Numbered from the stretch's first letter, positions 42,551-51,002 are shown. The stretch is DNA of 64,000 nt from Actinomadura macra NBRC 14102 (GCF_001552215.1 NZ_BCQT01000006.1:806001-870000), one strand, 5' to 3'. Program-made: numbers and translations. The notes: generated by a model from the letters alone, not told the origin.

Positions 42551-42898
42551 CCCGACTGGGCCCGCCGGGTGGACGACGTCGAACTCCAGATCATGACCGG
42601 CCGATGCTGGTCGGTGCTGCGCCGCCCCGACCGTGTCGTCCCAGCGCTGACCTGGGCGCTCGCCCGGTACGACGACGCGCACGCACGCGACAAGGCGCTG
42701 TACCTGACCTGGCTCGCCGAGGCCCACATCGACGCAGACCAGATCCCGAAGGCCGCCCGCACGCTGGGAGACGCGATCAGCTTGGGCGGCGACGTGGCCT
42801 CCTGCCGCCCACGGAAACGAGTGTCGGAGGTGGTCGAGAGGCTCCGCCCGCACACCTCTACCCCTGCCGTGGCCGAGGTGATCGACCGGGCTAACTCG
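42551..42898 (+). pseudogene. XRE/TPR-type regulator, internal or C-terminal remnant
   Basis: The frame reads WARRVDDVELQIMTGRCWSV, LRRPDRVVPALTWALARYDD, AHARDKALYLTWLAEAHIDA, DQIPKAARTLGDAISLGGDV and VVERLRPHTSTPAVAEVIDR. This is the tetratricopeptide tail seen in many actinobacterial HTH regulators. There is no start, no DNA-binding part and no natural stop: after about 42898 the frame runs antisense through a CutA remnant. Broken at both ends. Confidence 0.6.
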
Positions 42899-43119
42899 AT
42901 GAGGTGCGCTTCCAGCTCGGCGTACCGCTCGCCCGTCGTACGCAGAAACACCTGCCACTCCTCGCCGGTCCCCAGCTCGCCGAGATGCCAGAACGCCGAT
43001 CCTGCGGGCCCGAACACCTAGCCCGACGCCGCGAGCTTCGCGCCGACCGCGGAGCTGATGAGCGCGATACCCGCCTCATGGCTGTCGGTGGTGGTCGAGA
43101 CCTGCAAGTAGTCCGTCAT
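42893..43119 (-). pseudogene. CutA-like protein, nonsense mutation and truncated
   Basis: From ATG 43119 the complement reads MTDYLQVSTTTDSHEAGIAL, ISSAVGAKLAASG, then TAG at 43018-43020, and continues in the same frame with VFGPAGSAFWHLGELGTGEE and WQVFLRTTGERYAELEAHLI. This is the first two-thirds of a CutA1 (divalent-cation-tolerance) protein; the last part, normally with HPYxxPEI, is absent because the frame merges with the regulator fragment. So it has an in-frame stop and a 3' deletion. Confidence 0.7.
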
Positions 43120-43311
43120 GCGGCAGACCCTACTCACCCGGATCTGCCCTGCAAGGGCATGTGCGGGACAGCCTCAACACGGTCCTGAACAATGCGAACG
43201 CCCCACCTCGGAGGACAGGGGCATGTCCGGCATGGCTACTCGGTGTCGCGCCGCTTAGCGATGCACCGGGCTCCGCCTCCTGGCCCGGAGCGCGGCACAT
43301 GTCACGATCTT

Positions 43312-43569
43312 CCAGAAGCTGGACGGGCCCGGGACGCCAGTGAGGCACCGGACAAGCACCTGGCGTTCGGGCTCGGCGCGCACCACTGCCTCGGGGAACC
43401 GCTCGCCTGGCAGGAGATGCTCACCGCCCTGCCGGCGCTCTTCGACCGCTTCCCCGACCTCCGCCTCGCCGACGACCCCACACGAATACGCCAGGCGCCG
43501 TCCTTCATGCTCCAAGGCTGGCTAGAGCTCCCCGTCCGCCTGACGCTTCCCGGGGGATGCCGCCACTAG
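43312..43569 (+). pseudogene. cytochrome P450, C-terminal remnant
   Basis: About 80 codons ending at 43569 encode [20 protein letters not shown], the heme-binding loop with the Cys ligand, followed by [20 protein letters not shown] and [14 protein letters not shown], the normal P450 end. The I-helix and ExxR regions are missing; sequence upstream to 43120 has no recognisable P450 coding. No start is visible. Probably the tail of a deleted gene. Confidence 0.75.
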
Positions 43570-43595
43570 CGGCACCTAAAGAGCCCGGCCACGGT

Positions 43596-43808
43596 TCAGC
43601 GCAACGTGTCGTGATGTCCAGCGCGGACGTCGCTCACCAACGTCCGGAAGCTCTTCTGGCCGACCCGGAGCACCGGACCTCGCGCGTCCTTGGAGTCACG
43701 GATCAGCACGGCGCCAGGCTGGCCAGCTACCTCGACGCACGCCCCCTGTTGTCCAGAGCGACTGCTCTTGCGCCACGAAATGCACGGTGAGACAACAGAT
43801 CGAGACAT
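43596..43808 (-). CDS. DUF397 domain protein
   Basis: A 70-residue protein with the DUF397 signature: ISWRKSSRSGQQGACVEVAG, VLIRDSKDARGPVLRVG, terminal RTLVSDVRAG. Such proteins nearly always follow a DUF5753/XRE regulator, as here (the regulator stop is 33 nt upstream), and are thought to act with it in developmental or secondary-metabolism control. ATG 43808 has only a weak GGAG; a GTG at 43817 is possible. Confidence 0.85.
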   Translation of the reverse strand: MSRSVVSPCISWRKSSRSGQQGACVEVAGQPGAVLIRDSKDARGPVLRVGQKSFRTLVSDVRAGHHDTLR

Positions 43809-43840
43809 CGACCACACATCTCCGGTTGGGGGGACCGAAC

Positions 43841-44686
43841 CTACAGCTTGTCGGCAATCAACTTGATCGTATCCTTGGGGCTCAGTGCCACCGCAACCAG
43901 TCGCTGGAAGGCGATCTGGAAGCGTTCCACCTCCACCGGCTCCTCCACGAAGAGTTCACCGGCGAGATTCTCGACGTACACCGCCTCCGGGTCGGCGGGG
44001 TCCGCGAACCGCAGAATGGCGAAGGGACCGAGCACCCCCGGGTGTGCTCCCGCCGTGAAGGGAATGGCTTGAAGGGTGACGCGTGGATGTTTAGCCATCT
44101 CCAGCAGGTGCCGAAACTGCACTCGCATGATCTCGGGAGAGCCGACGACCCGGTGGAGCACCGCCTCGTCGAAGACCACCGATAGCCGTAGCGGATCGTC
44201 CCGGGTCAGCACTCGCTGGCGGGCCAGCCTCAACTCCACCCGACGCTCGACCTCGTCGTCGGCGATCTCCGCCTGCCCGGAACGCATGACCTCCCGCGCG
44301 TAGTCATCGGTTTGCACCAGGCCCGGCACCATAAGCGCTTCAAAACTCAAGACCGACGCGGCCTCCGCCTCCAGTCCGATGTAGGTCGTGTACTGGTCAC
44401 TCAGCTCGGCCTCGTACGGGTGCCACCAGCCGCGCTGGCGCCCTTCCTTGGCCAGCGTGACGAGCCGTTCCCGCCGGCCCTCGTCGGTGATCCCGTAAAG
44501 ATCAAGGAGGTCGACGACGTCGCGGGGCAGCGGCCGCCGCCACTCGTTGCGCTCCATGCGCGTCAGCTTCGACGGATGCCAGTCCAGCCGCTTGGCCGCC
44601 GCCGTCGCCGTGATCCCGGCGGCCTCCCTCAGCCTCAGAAGTTCCGCGGACAGGCGCCTGCGCCGCAGAGTCGGACTACCCGCCAT
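43841..44686 (-). CDS. XRE-family regulator with DUF5753
   Basis: A 281-residue DNA-binding protein. Residues about 8-75 are a helix-turn-helix (LSAELLRLREAAGITATAAAKRLDWHPSKLTRMERNEW). The rest is DUF5753: SFEALMVPGLVQTDDYAREVM, ERRVELRLARQRVLTRDDPLRLSVVFDEAVLHRVVG, HPRVTLQAIPFTAGAHPGVLGPFAILRF, and AVYVENLAGELFVE. ATG 44686 has GGAGGTG 5 nt upstream. Forms a pair with the DUF397 gene; divergent from the HATPase gene, with AT-richer DNA between (44687-44887), the likely promoter region. Confidence 0.92.
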   Translation of the reverse strand: MAGSPTLRRRRLSAELLRLREAAGITATAAAKRLDWHPSKLTRMERNEWRRPLPRDVVDLLDLYGITDEGRRERLVTLAKEGRQRGWWHPYEAELSDQYTTYIGLEAEAASVLSFEALMVPGLVQTDDYAREVMRSGQAEIADDEVERRVELRLARQRVLTRDDPLRLSVVFDEAVLHRVVGSPEIMRVQFRHLLEMAKHPRVTLQAIPFTAGAHPGVLGPFAILRFADPADPEAVYVENLAGELFVEEPVEVERFQIAFQRLVAVALSPKDTIKLIADKL

Positions 44687-44887
44687 CACGCCACCTCCAT
44701 CACCGCTCGACCGGCTGAGCATAGAGCACATGGCTGGTGACGGTATGAAATCGGTCATCACATGACCTAACGTACACAACTTAAATTAGGTATTGCGAAT
44801 TAAGCTCCACAGGTGCATCGTAGTCGACGCGAGGCGACCGCATCGCGCCACTTCAGCTCGTCAATCGTGACAGGAAGTGATCACATC

Positions 44888-45319
44888 GTGACTCCTGATG
44901 GCGACCTCTTCGTGCTCGTCCTCAAGCCGGTGCCCGAGGCTTGCAAGGAGGCGCGCGACCTCGTGGGATTCGCCTTCCTGCATTGGGGGCTGGAGGACTA
45001 CACGGCGCGGCTGGTGGTCAGCGAGCTCATCACCAACGCGGTGCGCGCCTCCGCCGCGGGGCAGCACATCGTGGTGCGCGTGCTGTTGGCCGACGGCGAG
45101 ACGCCCACGATCGAGGTCTGGGATCAGTCCGGGGAGATGCCGACCGTCCAGGCGGCCGGTCCTGCCGAGGAGACAGGACGCGGGCTGTTCCTGGTCGAGC
45201 AGCTCGTCCGGAGCTGGGGAACGCGTCCGCTGGCGGAGGGTGGCAAGATCACCTGGGCCCGGCTCCACGCCGTCCCGGTGGACGGCGGCGAGGGCAGTGA
45301 TCAGGACGCCCAGGTGTGA
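44888..45319 (+). CDS. HATPase-domain protein (anti-sigma/RsbW-like)
   Basis: A 143-residue histidine-kinase-like ATPase domain without a phospho-acceptor. Motifs: N-box RLVVSELITNAVRASA, G1 region EVWDQSGEMP, G2 ETGRGLFLVEQLVRSWG. This composition is typical of the many actinobacterial RsbW/SpoIIAB-like proteins. GTG 44888 has AGGAAGTG 9 nt upstream. It lies between two DUF5753 regulators and is followed by a 127-residue protein; such neighbourhoods recur in actinobacteria and suggest a developmental switch. No anti-anti-sigma partner in the window. Confidence 0.88.
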   Translation: MTPDGDLFVLVLKPVPEACKEARDLVGFAFLHWGLEDYTARLVVSELITNAVRASAAGQHIVVRVLLADGETPTIEVWDQSGEMPTVQAAGPAEETGRGLFLVEQLVRSWGTRPLAEGGKITWARLHAVPVDGGEGSDQDAQV

Positions 45320-45369
45320 GCCGATCACGTGCGGTCGAGACAAGCGACGATCAGGAGGAGGGAACGACT

Positions 45370-45753
45370 GTGCGGGTGCTGCGGAGTGTCCGGGATGTGT
45401 TGCGACGGGTGGCGGGGAGCTCGTCCGTGCGAGGGCCACGAAGGGACATGGTGCCGCGCTGCTCCGAGCCCTGCCCGAGGACCGTCTTCTTGTTCTCGCG
45501 GCTGGGTCCTGAGGTGGCGAAGGCGTTCGAGGCATTCCCCCAAGAGGCGCGGTCGTGGCGGTTGCTGGCCGATCTGGAGGAAGCGCGGGCGCGGGTGTGG
45601 TCGGGGCAGGGCCGCACGTGGGACGCCGGAGTGTGCACCGGACAGGCGCAGGCGTACCGGGCGGCTGCCGAACATGTGGAGGAGGTGCTGATCGAGTCGC
45701 TCGGGCTGTGGGAGCAGTACGAGCGGCAGATCCGCGGCGGCGACCGTCGGTAG
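45370..45753 (+). CDS. small protein of unknown function
   Basis: A 127-residue protein: basic N-terminus (VRVLRSVRDVLRRVAGSSS), then a helical part with PEVAKAFEAFPQEARSWRLLADLEEARARVWSGQGRTWDAG and QAYRAAAEHVEEVLIESLGLWEQYERQI. It carries three Cys (RCSEPC, GVC). GTG 45370 follows AGGAGGAGGGA; 50 nt after the HATPase gene, so co-transcription is likely. Ends 2 nt from the convergent DUF5753 regulator stop. Family not recognised. Confidence 0.65.
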   Translation: MRVLRSVRDVLRRVAGSSSVRGPRRDMVPRCSEPCPRTVFLFSRLGPEVAKAFEAFPQEARSWRLLADLEEARARVWSGQGRTWDAGVCTGQAQAYRAAAEHVEEVLIESLGLWEQYERQIRGGDRR

Positions 45754-45754
45754 G

Positions 45755-46672
45755 TCAGAGTTGGGTGAGGATGTGGTTCAGGATCGCGGGGGTGCGGGCC
45801 GGGGCCTGGGCTTGGACGCCCAGGCGGTTCATCACGTCGCGGTAGCGCAGGACCTCCGCGGGACGGTCGGGGTAGAAGGCGCCGGCGAGCTGCTCGATGT
45901 AGACGACGTCGGGGAGTTCGGGCTCGGCGAAGCGCAGGAGGGTCACCGGGCCGCCCTCGGCGGCGTGGCCTCCGGCGGCGAAGGGCAGCACCTGGACGGT
46001 GATGTTCGGTTCCGTGGCGAGCTCGCTCAGGTGCCGTAGCTGGGCGCGCATCGTCGGGGTGCCGCCGACCGCGCGGCGGAGGGCGGCCTCGTCGAGGACG
46101 GCCCAGAACTTCACCGGGCCCGGGCGCATGAGGATGCGGGCGCGCAGCATCCTCAGCTCGACGCGCCGCTCGATCTCGTCCGCGGGCGCGTCGGGGTGGC
46201 GGGCGCGGATCAGGGCGCGGGCGTAGTCCTCGGTCTGGAGCAGCTCCGGGATGGCCTGGACCTCGTACGCGCGGATGATCTCGGCGCCCTGTTCGAGACC
46301 GAGGTAGGGCTCGAACCAGCTGGGCACCACGTCCCCGTACCGCTGCCACCAGGCGGGCATGTTGGCATGCTCGGCCAGTTGCAGGAGGGGCTCGCGGCGC
46401 GCGGCGTCGGTCACGCCGTACAGGGTGAGCAGGTCGGCTATGTCGCGTTCTTTGAACCCGACCCTGCCGAGCTCCATGCGGCTGATCTTGGAATGGGAAC
46501 CGCGGATCTCGTATCCGGCGGCCTCGGTGGAGATGCCGGCGGCCTCGCGCAACCTCCTGAGCTGCGCGCCGACGAGCATCCGCAGGACCGTGGGCCCCGC
46601 CAGCTCGCGCCCCTGCGCTGCGGGCGAGCCGGGGACTGCTGGCATGCCGAATCCGGGCGGCGGGTCTCCCAC
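45755..46672 (-). CDS. XRE-family regulator with DUF5753
   Basis: A 305-residue paralogue of the regulator at 43841. After a Gly/Pro-rich start it has LVGAQLRRLREAAGISTEAAGYEIRGSHSKISRMELGRVGFKERDI (HTH) and DUF5753 blocks YEVQAIPELLQTEDYARALI, ERRVELRMLRARILMRPGPVKFWAVLDEAALRRAVGG, EPNITVQVLPFAAGGHAAEGGPVTLLRF. GTG 46672 has AAGGAGG 7 nt upstream. Unlike the first it has no DUF397 gene beside it; its stop nearly touches that of the convergent small gene. Confidence 0.9.
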   Translation of the reverse strand: MGDPPPGFGMPAVPGSPAAQGRELAGPTVLRMLVGAQLRRLREAAGISTEAAGYEIRGSHSKISRMELGRVGFKERDIADLLTLYGVTDAARREPLLQLAEHANMPAWWQRYGDVVPSWFEPYLGLEQGAEIIRAYEVQAIPELLQTEDYARALIRARHPDAPADEIERRVELRMLRARILMRPGPVKFWAVLDEAALRRAVGGTPTMRAQLRHLSELATEPNITVQVLPFAAGGHAAEGGPVTLLRFAEPELPDVVYIEQLAGAFYPDRPAEVLRYRDVMNRLGVQAQAPARTPAILNHILTQL

Positions 46673-46831
46673 GGGGACGCCTCCTTGGGCGTGAGAATTC
46701 CTGCCTTCGACGCAAAGTTACTCGGCGCGGCGGGGTCATCCCAAGGGGCGGAACCGTGTTGTTCGTCTCCACCGGCGCTGACCTGGCACGATGCGGCTGC
46801 GAGAAAATATCGGAGAAAAGTTCGTCCACGA

Positions 46832-46858
46832 TGTCGATCCGGCCGCCGGCTCTTCGAC
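46832..46858 (+). promoter_or_regulatory. candidate ECF42-type promoter before YciI gene
   Basis: TGTCGA at 46832-46837 and CGAC at 46855-46858 are separated by 17 nt, about 55 nt before the YciI start. From memory, ECF42-group sigma factors recognise TGTCGA at -35 and CGA(C/T) at -10, and the ECF sigma gene lies just downstream, so autoregulation is likely. Confidence 0.5.
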
Positions 46859-46913
46859 GCGTCCGGTGAAGGGCCCGGGAGACACCCCGGGACGTGAACA
46901 GGGAGGCATCACG

Positions 46914-47267
46914 ATGCGTTTCATGATGATGACGACGGACAGCGGTTCCGAGCAGGCCCCGCCCGACGAGAAGCTCCAGGCCGAGATGGGCGCGTTCATC
47001 GCCGAGATGTCCAAGACGGGCGTGCTCCTCGCGACCGGTGGGCTGGAGCCGCACGGCACGCGCATCGCCTCGTCCGGGGGCAAGGTGACCGTCACCGACG
47101 GCCCGTTCGCCGAAGCCAAGGAGTCCGTGGTCGGCTTCGCGCTGATCGAGGTGCGCACCAGGGAGGAGGCGATCGAGCTGTCCCGCCGGTTCTGGGCGAT
47201 CGTCGGTGACGGCGAGGGCGTCATCAAGCAGGTCTTCGGGCCGGAGGACCCCTTCCCCGAGGGATGA
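46914..47267 (+). CDS. YciI family (DGPF) protein
   Basis: A 117-residue dimeric alpha/beta-barrel-type protein. MRFMMMTTDSGSE, then TGVLLATGGLEPHGTRIASSGGKVTVTDGPFAEAKESVVGFALIEVRTREEAIELSRRF contains the diagnostic DGPF and EAKE. Many homologues sit directly before an ECF sigma factor gene, as here (50 nt). ATG 46914 follows GGGAGG. Role is unclear; probably a target or accessory of the ECF system. Confidence 0.93.
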   Translation: MRFMMMTTDSGSEQAPPDEKLQAEMGAFIAEMSKTGVLLATGGLEPHGTRIASSGGKVTVTDGPFAEAKESVVGFALIEVRTREEAIELSRRFWAIVGDGEGVIKQVFGPEDPFPEG

Positions 47268-47317
47268 CCTGCCGGTGAGCTTGCGCGGCGGCCCGTGCGG
47301 GTGCTGTCATCGGCAGC

Positions 47318-48586
47318 GTGACGGCTTCCGGGGTGCGCGCGGGCATCGACGCGGTGTGGCGGATGGAGTCCGCGCGGATCATCGCCGGGCTCGCCCGTCT
47401 GGTCCGCGATGTCGGCCTCGCCGAGGAGCTGGCGCAGGACGCGCTGGTCGCCGCGCTCGAACAGTGGCCCGAGTCGGGCGTCCCGGACAACCCGGGCGCC
47501 TGGCTCATGGCCGTCGGGAAGCGCCGCGCCATCGACCGGATCCGGCGGGAACAGCGGCTACAGACCAAGCTGGCCGAGATCGGGCACCGGCTGGAGTCCG
47601 GGGAGCAGGAGCCGCCCGAGTTCGACCTCGTCCTCGACCAGGAGCGCATCGAGGACGATGTGCTCCGGCTGGTGTTCACCGCCTGCCATCCGGTGCTGGC
47701 CACGCACTCCAGGGTCGCGCTCACGCTGCGGATGCTGGGCGGGCTGACCACCGACGAGATCGCGCGTGCGTTCCTCGTCCCGGAACCGACGGTCGCGCAG
47801 CGGATCGTCCGGGCCAAGCGGACGCTGTCGGAGGCGGGCGTGCCGTTCGAGGTGCCGGAGGGTCCGGACCGGGTCGCCCGGCTGGCCTCGGTACTGGAGG
47901 TCATCTACCTGATCTTCAATGAGGGGTACGCGGCGACGGCCGGCGAGAGCTGGGTCCGCACGGACCTGTGCCAGGAGGCGCTACGCCTTGGCCGTATCCT
48001 CGCCGGGCTCGCGCCGGACGAGCCCGAGGTGCACGGGCTCGCCGCACTGATGGAGATCCAGGCCTCCCGGACGCGGGCGCGCACGGGGCCGTCCGGTGAG
48101 CCGGTCCCGCTGCGGGACCAGGACCGCGGGCTGTGGGACCGGCTGCTCATCCGCCGCGGCTTCGCCGCCCTGCTGCGCGCGAAGGAGATCGGCGGACCGC
48201 CCGGTCCGTACGTCCTCCAGGCCGCCATCGCCGCCTGCCACGCGCAGGCGCACACCGCCGAGGACACCGACTGGACACAGATCGCGTCGCTGTACGAGAT
48301 CCTCACGCGGGTCACGCCGTCCCCGGTCGTGGAGCTCAACCGCGCCGTCGCCGTCGGCATGGCGGACGGTCCGGCGGCGGGCCTCGCGCTCGCCGACGCC
48401 CTGGTGGACGAGCCGTCCCTGCGCGGCTATCACCTGCTGCCGAGCGTGCGCGGCGATCTGCTGGCGCGGCTCGGGCGGCCGGCGGAGGCCCGCGCCGAGT
48501 TCGAGCGCGCGGCGGAGCTCACCCGCAACGCGCCCGCGCGGAAGGTACTGCTCGACCGGGCCGCGTCTCTCAGCGTCCCTCAGTAG
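47318..48586 (+). CDS. ECF RNA polymerase sigma factor with C-terminal extension (ECF42 type, DUF6596)
   Basis: A 422-residue sigma factor, about twice a normal ECF. Region 2: ARIIAGLARLVRDVGLAEELAQDALVAALEQWPESGVPDNPGAWLMAVGKRRAIDRIRRE. Region 4: VFTACHPVLATHSRVALTLRMLGGLTTDEIARAFLVPEPTVAQRIVRAKRTL. The 240-residue C-terminal part (EVIYLIFNEGYAATAGESWVRTDLCQEALRLGRIL; helical repeats) is the TPR-like domain of ECF42, which replaces an anti-sigma factor for control. GTG 47318. Operon with YciI; candidate promoter at 46832. Confidence 0.92.
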   Translation: MTASGVRAGIDAVWRMESARIIAGLARLVRDVGLAEELAQDALVAALEQWPESGVPDNPGAWLMAVGKRRAIDRIRREQRLQTKLAEIGHRLESGEQEPPEFDLVLDQERIEDDVLRLVFTACHPVLATHSRVALTLRMLGGLTTDEIARAFLVPEPTVAQRIVRAKRTLSEAGVPFEVPEGPDRVARLASVLEVIYLIFNEGYAATAGESWVRTDLCQEALRLGRILAGLAPDEPEVHGLAALMEIQASRTRARTGPSGEPVPLRDQDRGLWDRLLIRRGFAALLRAKEIGGPPGPYVLQAAIAACHAQAHTAEDTDWTQIASLYEILTRVTPSPVVELNRAVAVGMADGPAAGLALADALVDEPSLRGYHLLPSVRGDLLARLGRPAEARAEFERAAELTRNAPARKVLLDRAASLSVPQ

Positions 48587-48623
48587 CGCGTAACCCCTCA
48601 GTAACCTCTGAGGGGTTACGCGC
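48586..48623. terminator. bidirectional terminator
   Basis: GCGCGTAACCCCTCA and its exact complement form a 15-bp stem around an 8-nt loop, between the convergent sigma factor and TetR genes. It includes the last codons of the TetR gene. Confidence 0.8.
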
Positions 48624-49185
48624 CGGTGTTGTGGGCGGCGTCGATCTGCTCCCAGGCGACCTGGAGGAGGGCGGCGCGCTTCTCCTCCCGGGCGCCCTCC
48701 ATCGCGTCCAGGGCGAAGGTGCCGAAGTAGACGGTGAAGAGGGCGCTGAGGGCGCGGACCTGTTCCAGGACGGTGGCGTCGGGGTCGGCGAGCAGGGCGC
48801 CGAGCGCGCGCATGCGGTCGCGGAAGGCGTTGGGCGCGCCCCGGCCGCGCAGCGCGGCCTGATTCTCCTGGAGGAACCGGAAGACCGGCGCGCCCGTCTC
48901 CAGCGCCTCGTTCAGGCGGCGTAGCACCTCGCGGCGCGTTTCGAGGGTGGCGGGCTGGGCCTGCCCCCAGGCGATCAGCTCCTCGACGGGACGGCCGATG
49001 TCCTCGACGAGGCTCGTGACGATGTCCTCCTTGGTGCGGAAATGGTAGTAGAGCGCGGCCTTGGTGACCTCCAGCCGCTCGGCGATCTCGCGGAGCGAGG
49101 TCTGGTCGTAGCCGCGTTCCAGGAAGAGTTCCAGCGCGACGTCCTGGATGCGCTGCCGGGTGTCCTTGCGGCGCGTCTGGGCCAC
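48616..49185 (-). CDS. TetR/AcrR family transcriptional regulator
   Basis: A 189-residue repressor. HTH: RQRIQDVALELFLERGYDQTSLREIAERLEVTKAALYYHFRTKEDIVTSLVED (about residues 10-62). The ligand domain is helical (ELIAWGQAQPATLETRREVLRRLNEALETGAPVFRFLQENQ). GTG 49185 is preceded by GGAGGAGG. Divergent from an MFS exporter with nested inverted repeats between them; it almost certainly represses the exporter. Confidence 0.92.
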   Translation of the reverse strand: MAQTRRKDTRQRIQDVALELFLERGYDQTSLREIAERLEVTKAALYYHFRTKEDIVTSLVEDIGRPVEELIAWGQAQPATLETRREVLRRLNEALETGAPVFRFLQENQAALRGRGAPNAFRDRMRALGALLADPDATVLEQVRALSALFTVYFGTFALDAMEGAREEKRAALLQVAWEQIDAAHNTGA

Positions 49186-49229
49186 GGTCGCCTCCTCCGT
49201 TCGTCCTAGGTCCCACGATATCGCCTTAA

Positions 49230-49295
49230 CTTACTTGACGCCCGGCTAGTTAGCCCGCACACTCGAAACCGTTAACTAGCCGGTCGGCAAGTAAG
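49230..49295. promoter_or_regulatory. nested inverted-repeat operator overlapping MFS promoter
   Basis: CTTACTTG (49230-49237) and CCGGCTAGTTA (49242-49252) are mirrored by TAACTAGCCGG (49273-49283) and CAAGTAAG (49288-49295), giving 23-bp arms with two mismatches around 20 bp. A candidate promoter TTGACG (49235-49240)-N17-CACACT (49258-49263) for the exporter falls inside. Repressor binding would cover it. Confidence 0.7.
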
Positions 49296-49304
49296 GAGAC
49301 GGAC

Positions 49305-50891
49305 ATGGACCGGGAACCCTCCCCACCGGACGGCGGCGAGCGCGGCCGCAACCTGTACGTCGTGATCGGCGCGGTGCTGATCGCGATGCTGCTGGCCGCG
49401 CTCGACAACCTGATCCTCGGCACGGCGATGCCCAGCATCGTCGGCGACCTCGGCGGTCTCGGCCACCTGTCCTGGGTCGTCACCGCCTACACCCTGGCCA
49501 CCGCCGTCTCCACCCCCGTCTGGGGCAAGCTCGGCGACATGTACGGGCGCAAGGGCGCCTTCATGACCGCCATCGTGATCTTCCTGGTCGGCTCGACGCT
49601 GGCGGGACTGTCGCAGGACATGACGCAGCTCATCGCGTTCCGGGCGCTCCAGGGGCTCGGCGCGGGCGGGCTGATGGTGGGCGCGCTCGCCATCATCGGC
49701 AGCCTGCTGCCGCCCCGCGAGCAGGGCCGCTACCAGGGCATGATCTCCGGGGTCATGGGCCTGGCCATGATCGCCGGGCCGCTGGCCGGCGGCGCGATCA
49801 CCGACCACCTCGGCTGGCGCTGGTGCTTCTACGTCAACCTGCCGCTCGGCGTGCTCGCACTGGTCATGATCTCGGCCGTCCTGCACCTGCCCAAGCAGCG
49901 CGCCAAGGCGCGCGTCGACTATCTCGGCGTCGCGCTGCTGGCCACCACGATCTCCTCGCTCGTCCTCGTCACGACGTGGGGCGGCGCTGAGTACGCCTGG
50001 ACGTCCGGCGTCATCGTCGGGCTGGCGGTGCTCGCGGTCGCCGCCGGCACCGCCTTCCTCGCCGTCGAGCGCCGCGCCGCCGAACCCGTCCTGCCGCTGG
50101 GCCTGTTCCGCAACGCCAACTTCACGATCGTGACGGTCATCGGGTTCCTGCTCGGCTTCGCGATGTTCGGCGCGATGACGTACCTGCCCCTGTTCCAGCA
50201 GAGCGTGCAGGGCGCGTCCGCGACCAACGCGGGCCTGCTCGGGATGCCGCTGTTCCTGGCGATGGTCGTCATCAACATGTTCGCCGGGCCCTTCATCACC
50301 CGGACGGGCCGCTACAAGCCGTTCATCGTCGCGGGCGCCGCGCTGCTGGCCACCGGGCTGGCGCTGCTGTCCACGATGGACACCGGCACCGCGCGCCTTA
50401 CCACCGGCGCGTTCATGGCGCTGGTCGGCGCCGGGATGGGCTGCCTGATGCAGACGACGCTGATCGTCACGCTCCAGAGCGTCGAGCCGAAGGATCTCGG
50501 CGTCGGCTCGTCCACCGCCACCCTGGCCCGGACGATCGGCGGCTCGGTGGGCGTGTCGATCGTCGGTGCGCTGTTCGCCGGGCGCGTCCGCGACGTCATG
50601 ACCGAACGGGGCGTCTCCGCCGTCACCGAGGGCTCGGCCCAGCTGGACGCGGCGGGCCTGCGGACGCTGCCCGCCGCCGTCCGCGACGCCTATGAGCACG
50701 CGGTGGCGGGCGGGACGCACCAGGCGTTCATGGTCGCGGCGGGCATGGGCGTCCTGGCGTTCGCGCTGGCCTGGTTCGTCAAAGAGGTCCCGCTGGTGGA
50801 CAAGTCCATGCGGCCTGCCGGCGCGGAGGCCGGCGGCGCCGGTGATCCGGGAGGCAGCGGGGACGCCGACCGGGAGACCGCGCCGGCGTGA
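49305..50891 (+). CDS. MFS drug exporter, DHA2 (14-TM, EmrB/QacA) family
   Basis: A 528-residue multidrug efflux permease. Motifs: LIAMLLAALDNLILGTAMPSIVGDL (the usual D of motif D1), WGKLGDMYGRKGAFM (motif A), RALQGLGAGGLMVGALAIIGSLLPPREQGRYQG, and GVMGLAMIAGPLAGGAITDHLGWRWCFYVNLPLG (motif C and the conserved W-R-W). ATG 49305 follows AAGGAG. Second DHA2 exporter of the window, likewise under a divergent TetR. The C-terminal tail is polar and acidic. Confidence 0.95.
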   Translation: MDREPSPPDGGERGRNLYVVIGAVLIAMLLAALDNLILGTAMPSIVGDLGGLGHLSWVVTAYTLATAVSTPVWGKLGDMYGRKGAFMTAIVIFLVGSTLAGLSQDMTQLIAFRALQGLGAGGLMVGALAIIGSLLPPREQGRYQGMISGVMGLAMIAGPLAGGAITDHLGWRWCFYVNLPLGVLALVMISAVLHLPKQRAKARVDYLGVALLATTISSLVLVTTWGGAEYAWTSGVIVGLAVLAVAAGTAFLAVERRAAEPVLPLGLFRNANFTIVTVIGFLLGFAMFGAMTYLPLFQQSVQGASATNAGLLGMPLFLAMVVINMFAGPFITRTGRYKPFIVAGAALLATGLALLSTMDTGTARLTTGAFMALVGAGMGCLMQTTLIVTLQSVEPKDLGVGSSTATLARTIGGSVGVSIVGALFAGRVRDVMTERGVSAVTEGSAQLDAAGLRTLPAAVRDAYEHAVAGGTHQAFMVAAGMGVLAFALAWFVKEVPLVDKSMRPAGAEAGGAGDPGGSGDADRETAPA

Positions 50892-51002
50892 CGGGCACCC
50901 CACCGAACGCGCCGCGGCACCCGCCCTCGGGGCCGGGTGCGCCCGGTGCCTGGTAGGGATGGAAACCTGGCACGGCACGGGCCGTGCGGGGAGGGAGACG
51001 CT

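Noticed and set aside
43022..43311. active mobile element at the pseudogene cluster
   Set aside because: I saw no transposase frame, terminal inverted repeats or target duplication; simple deletions explain the remnants.
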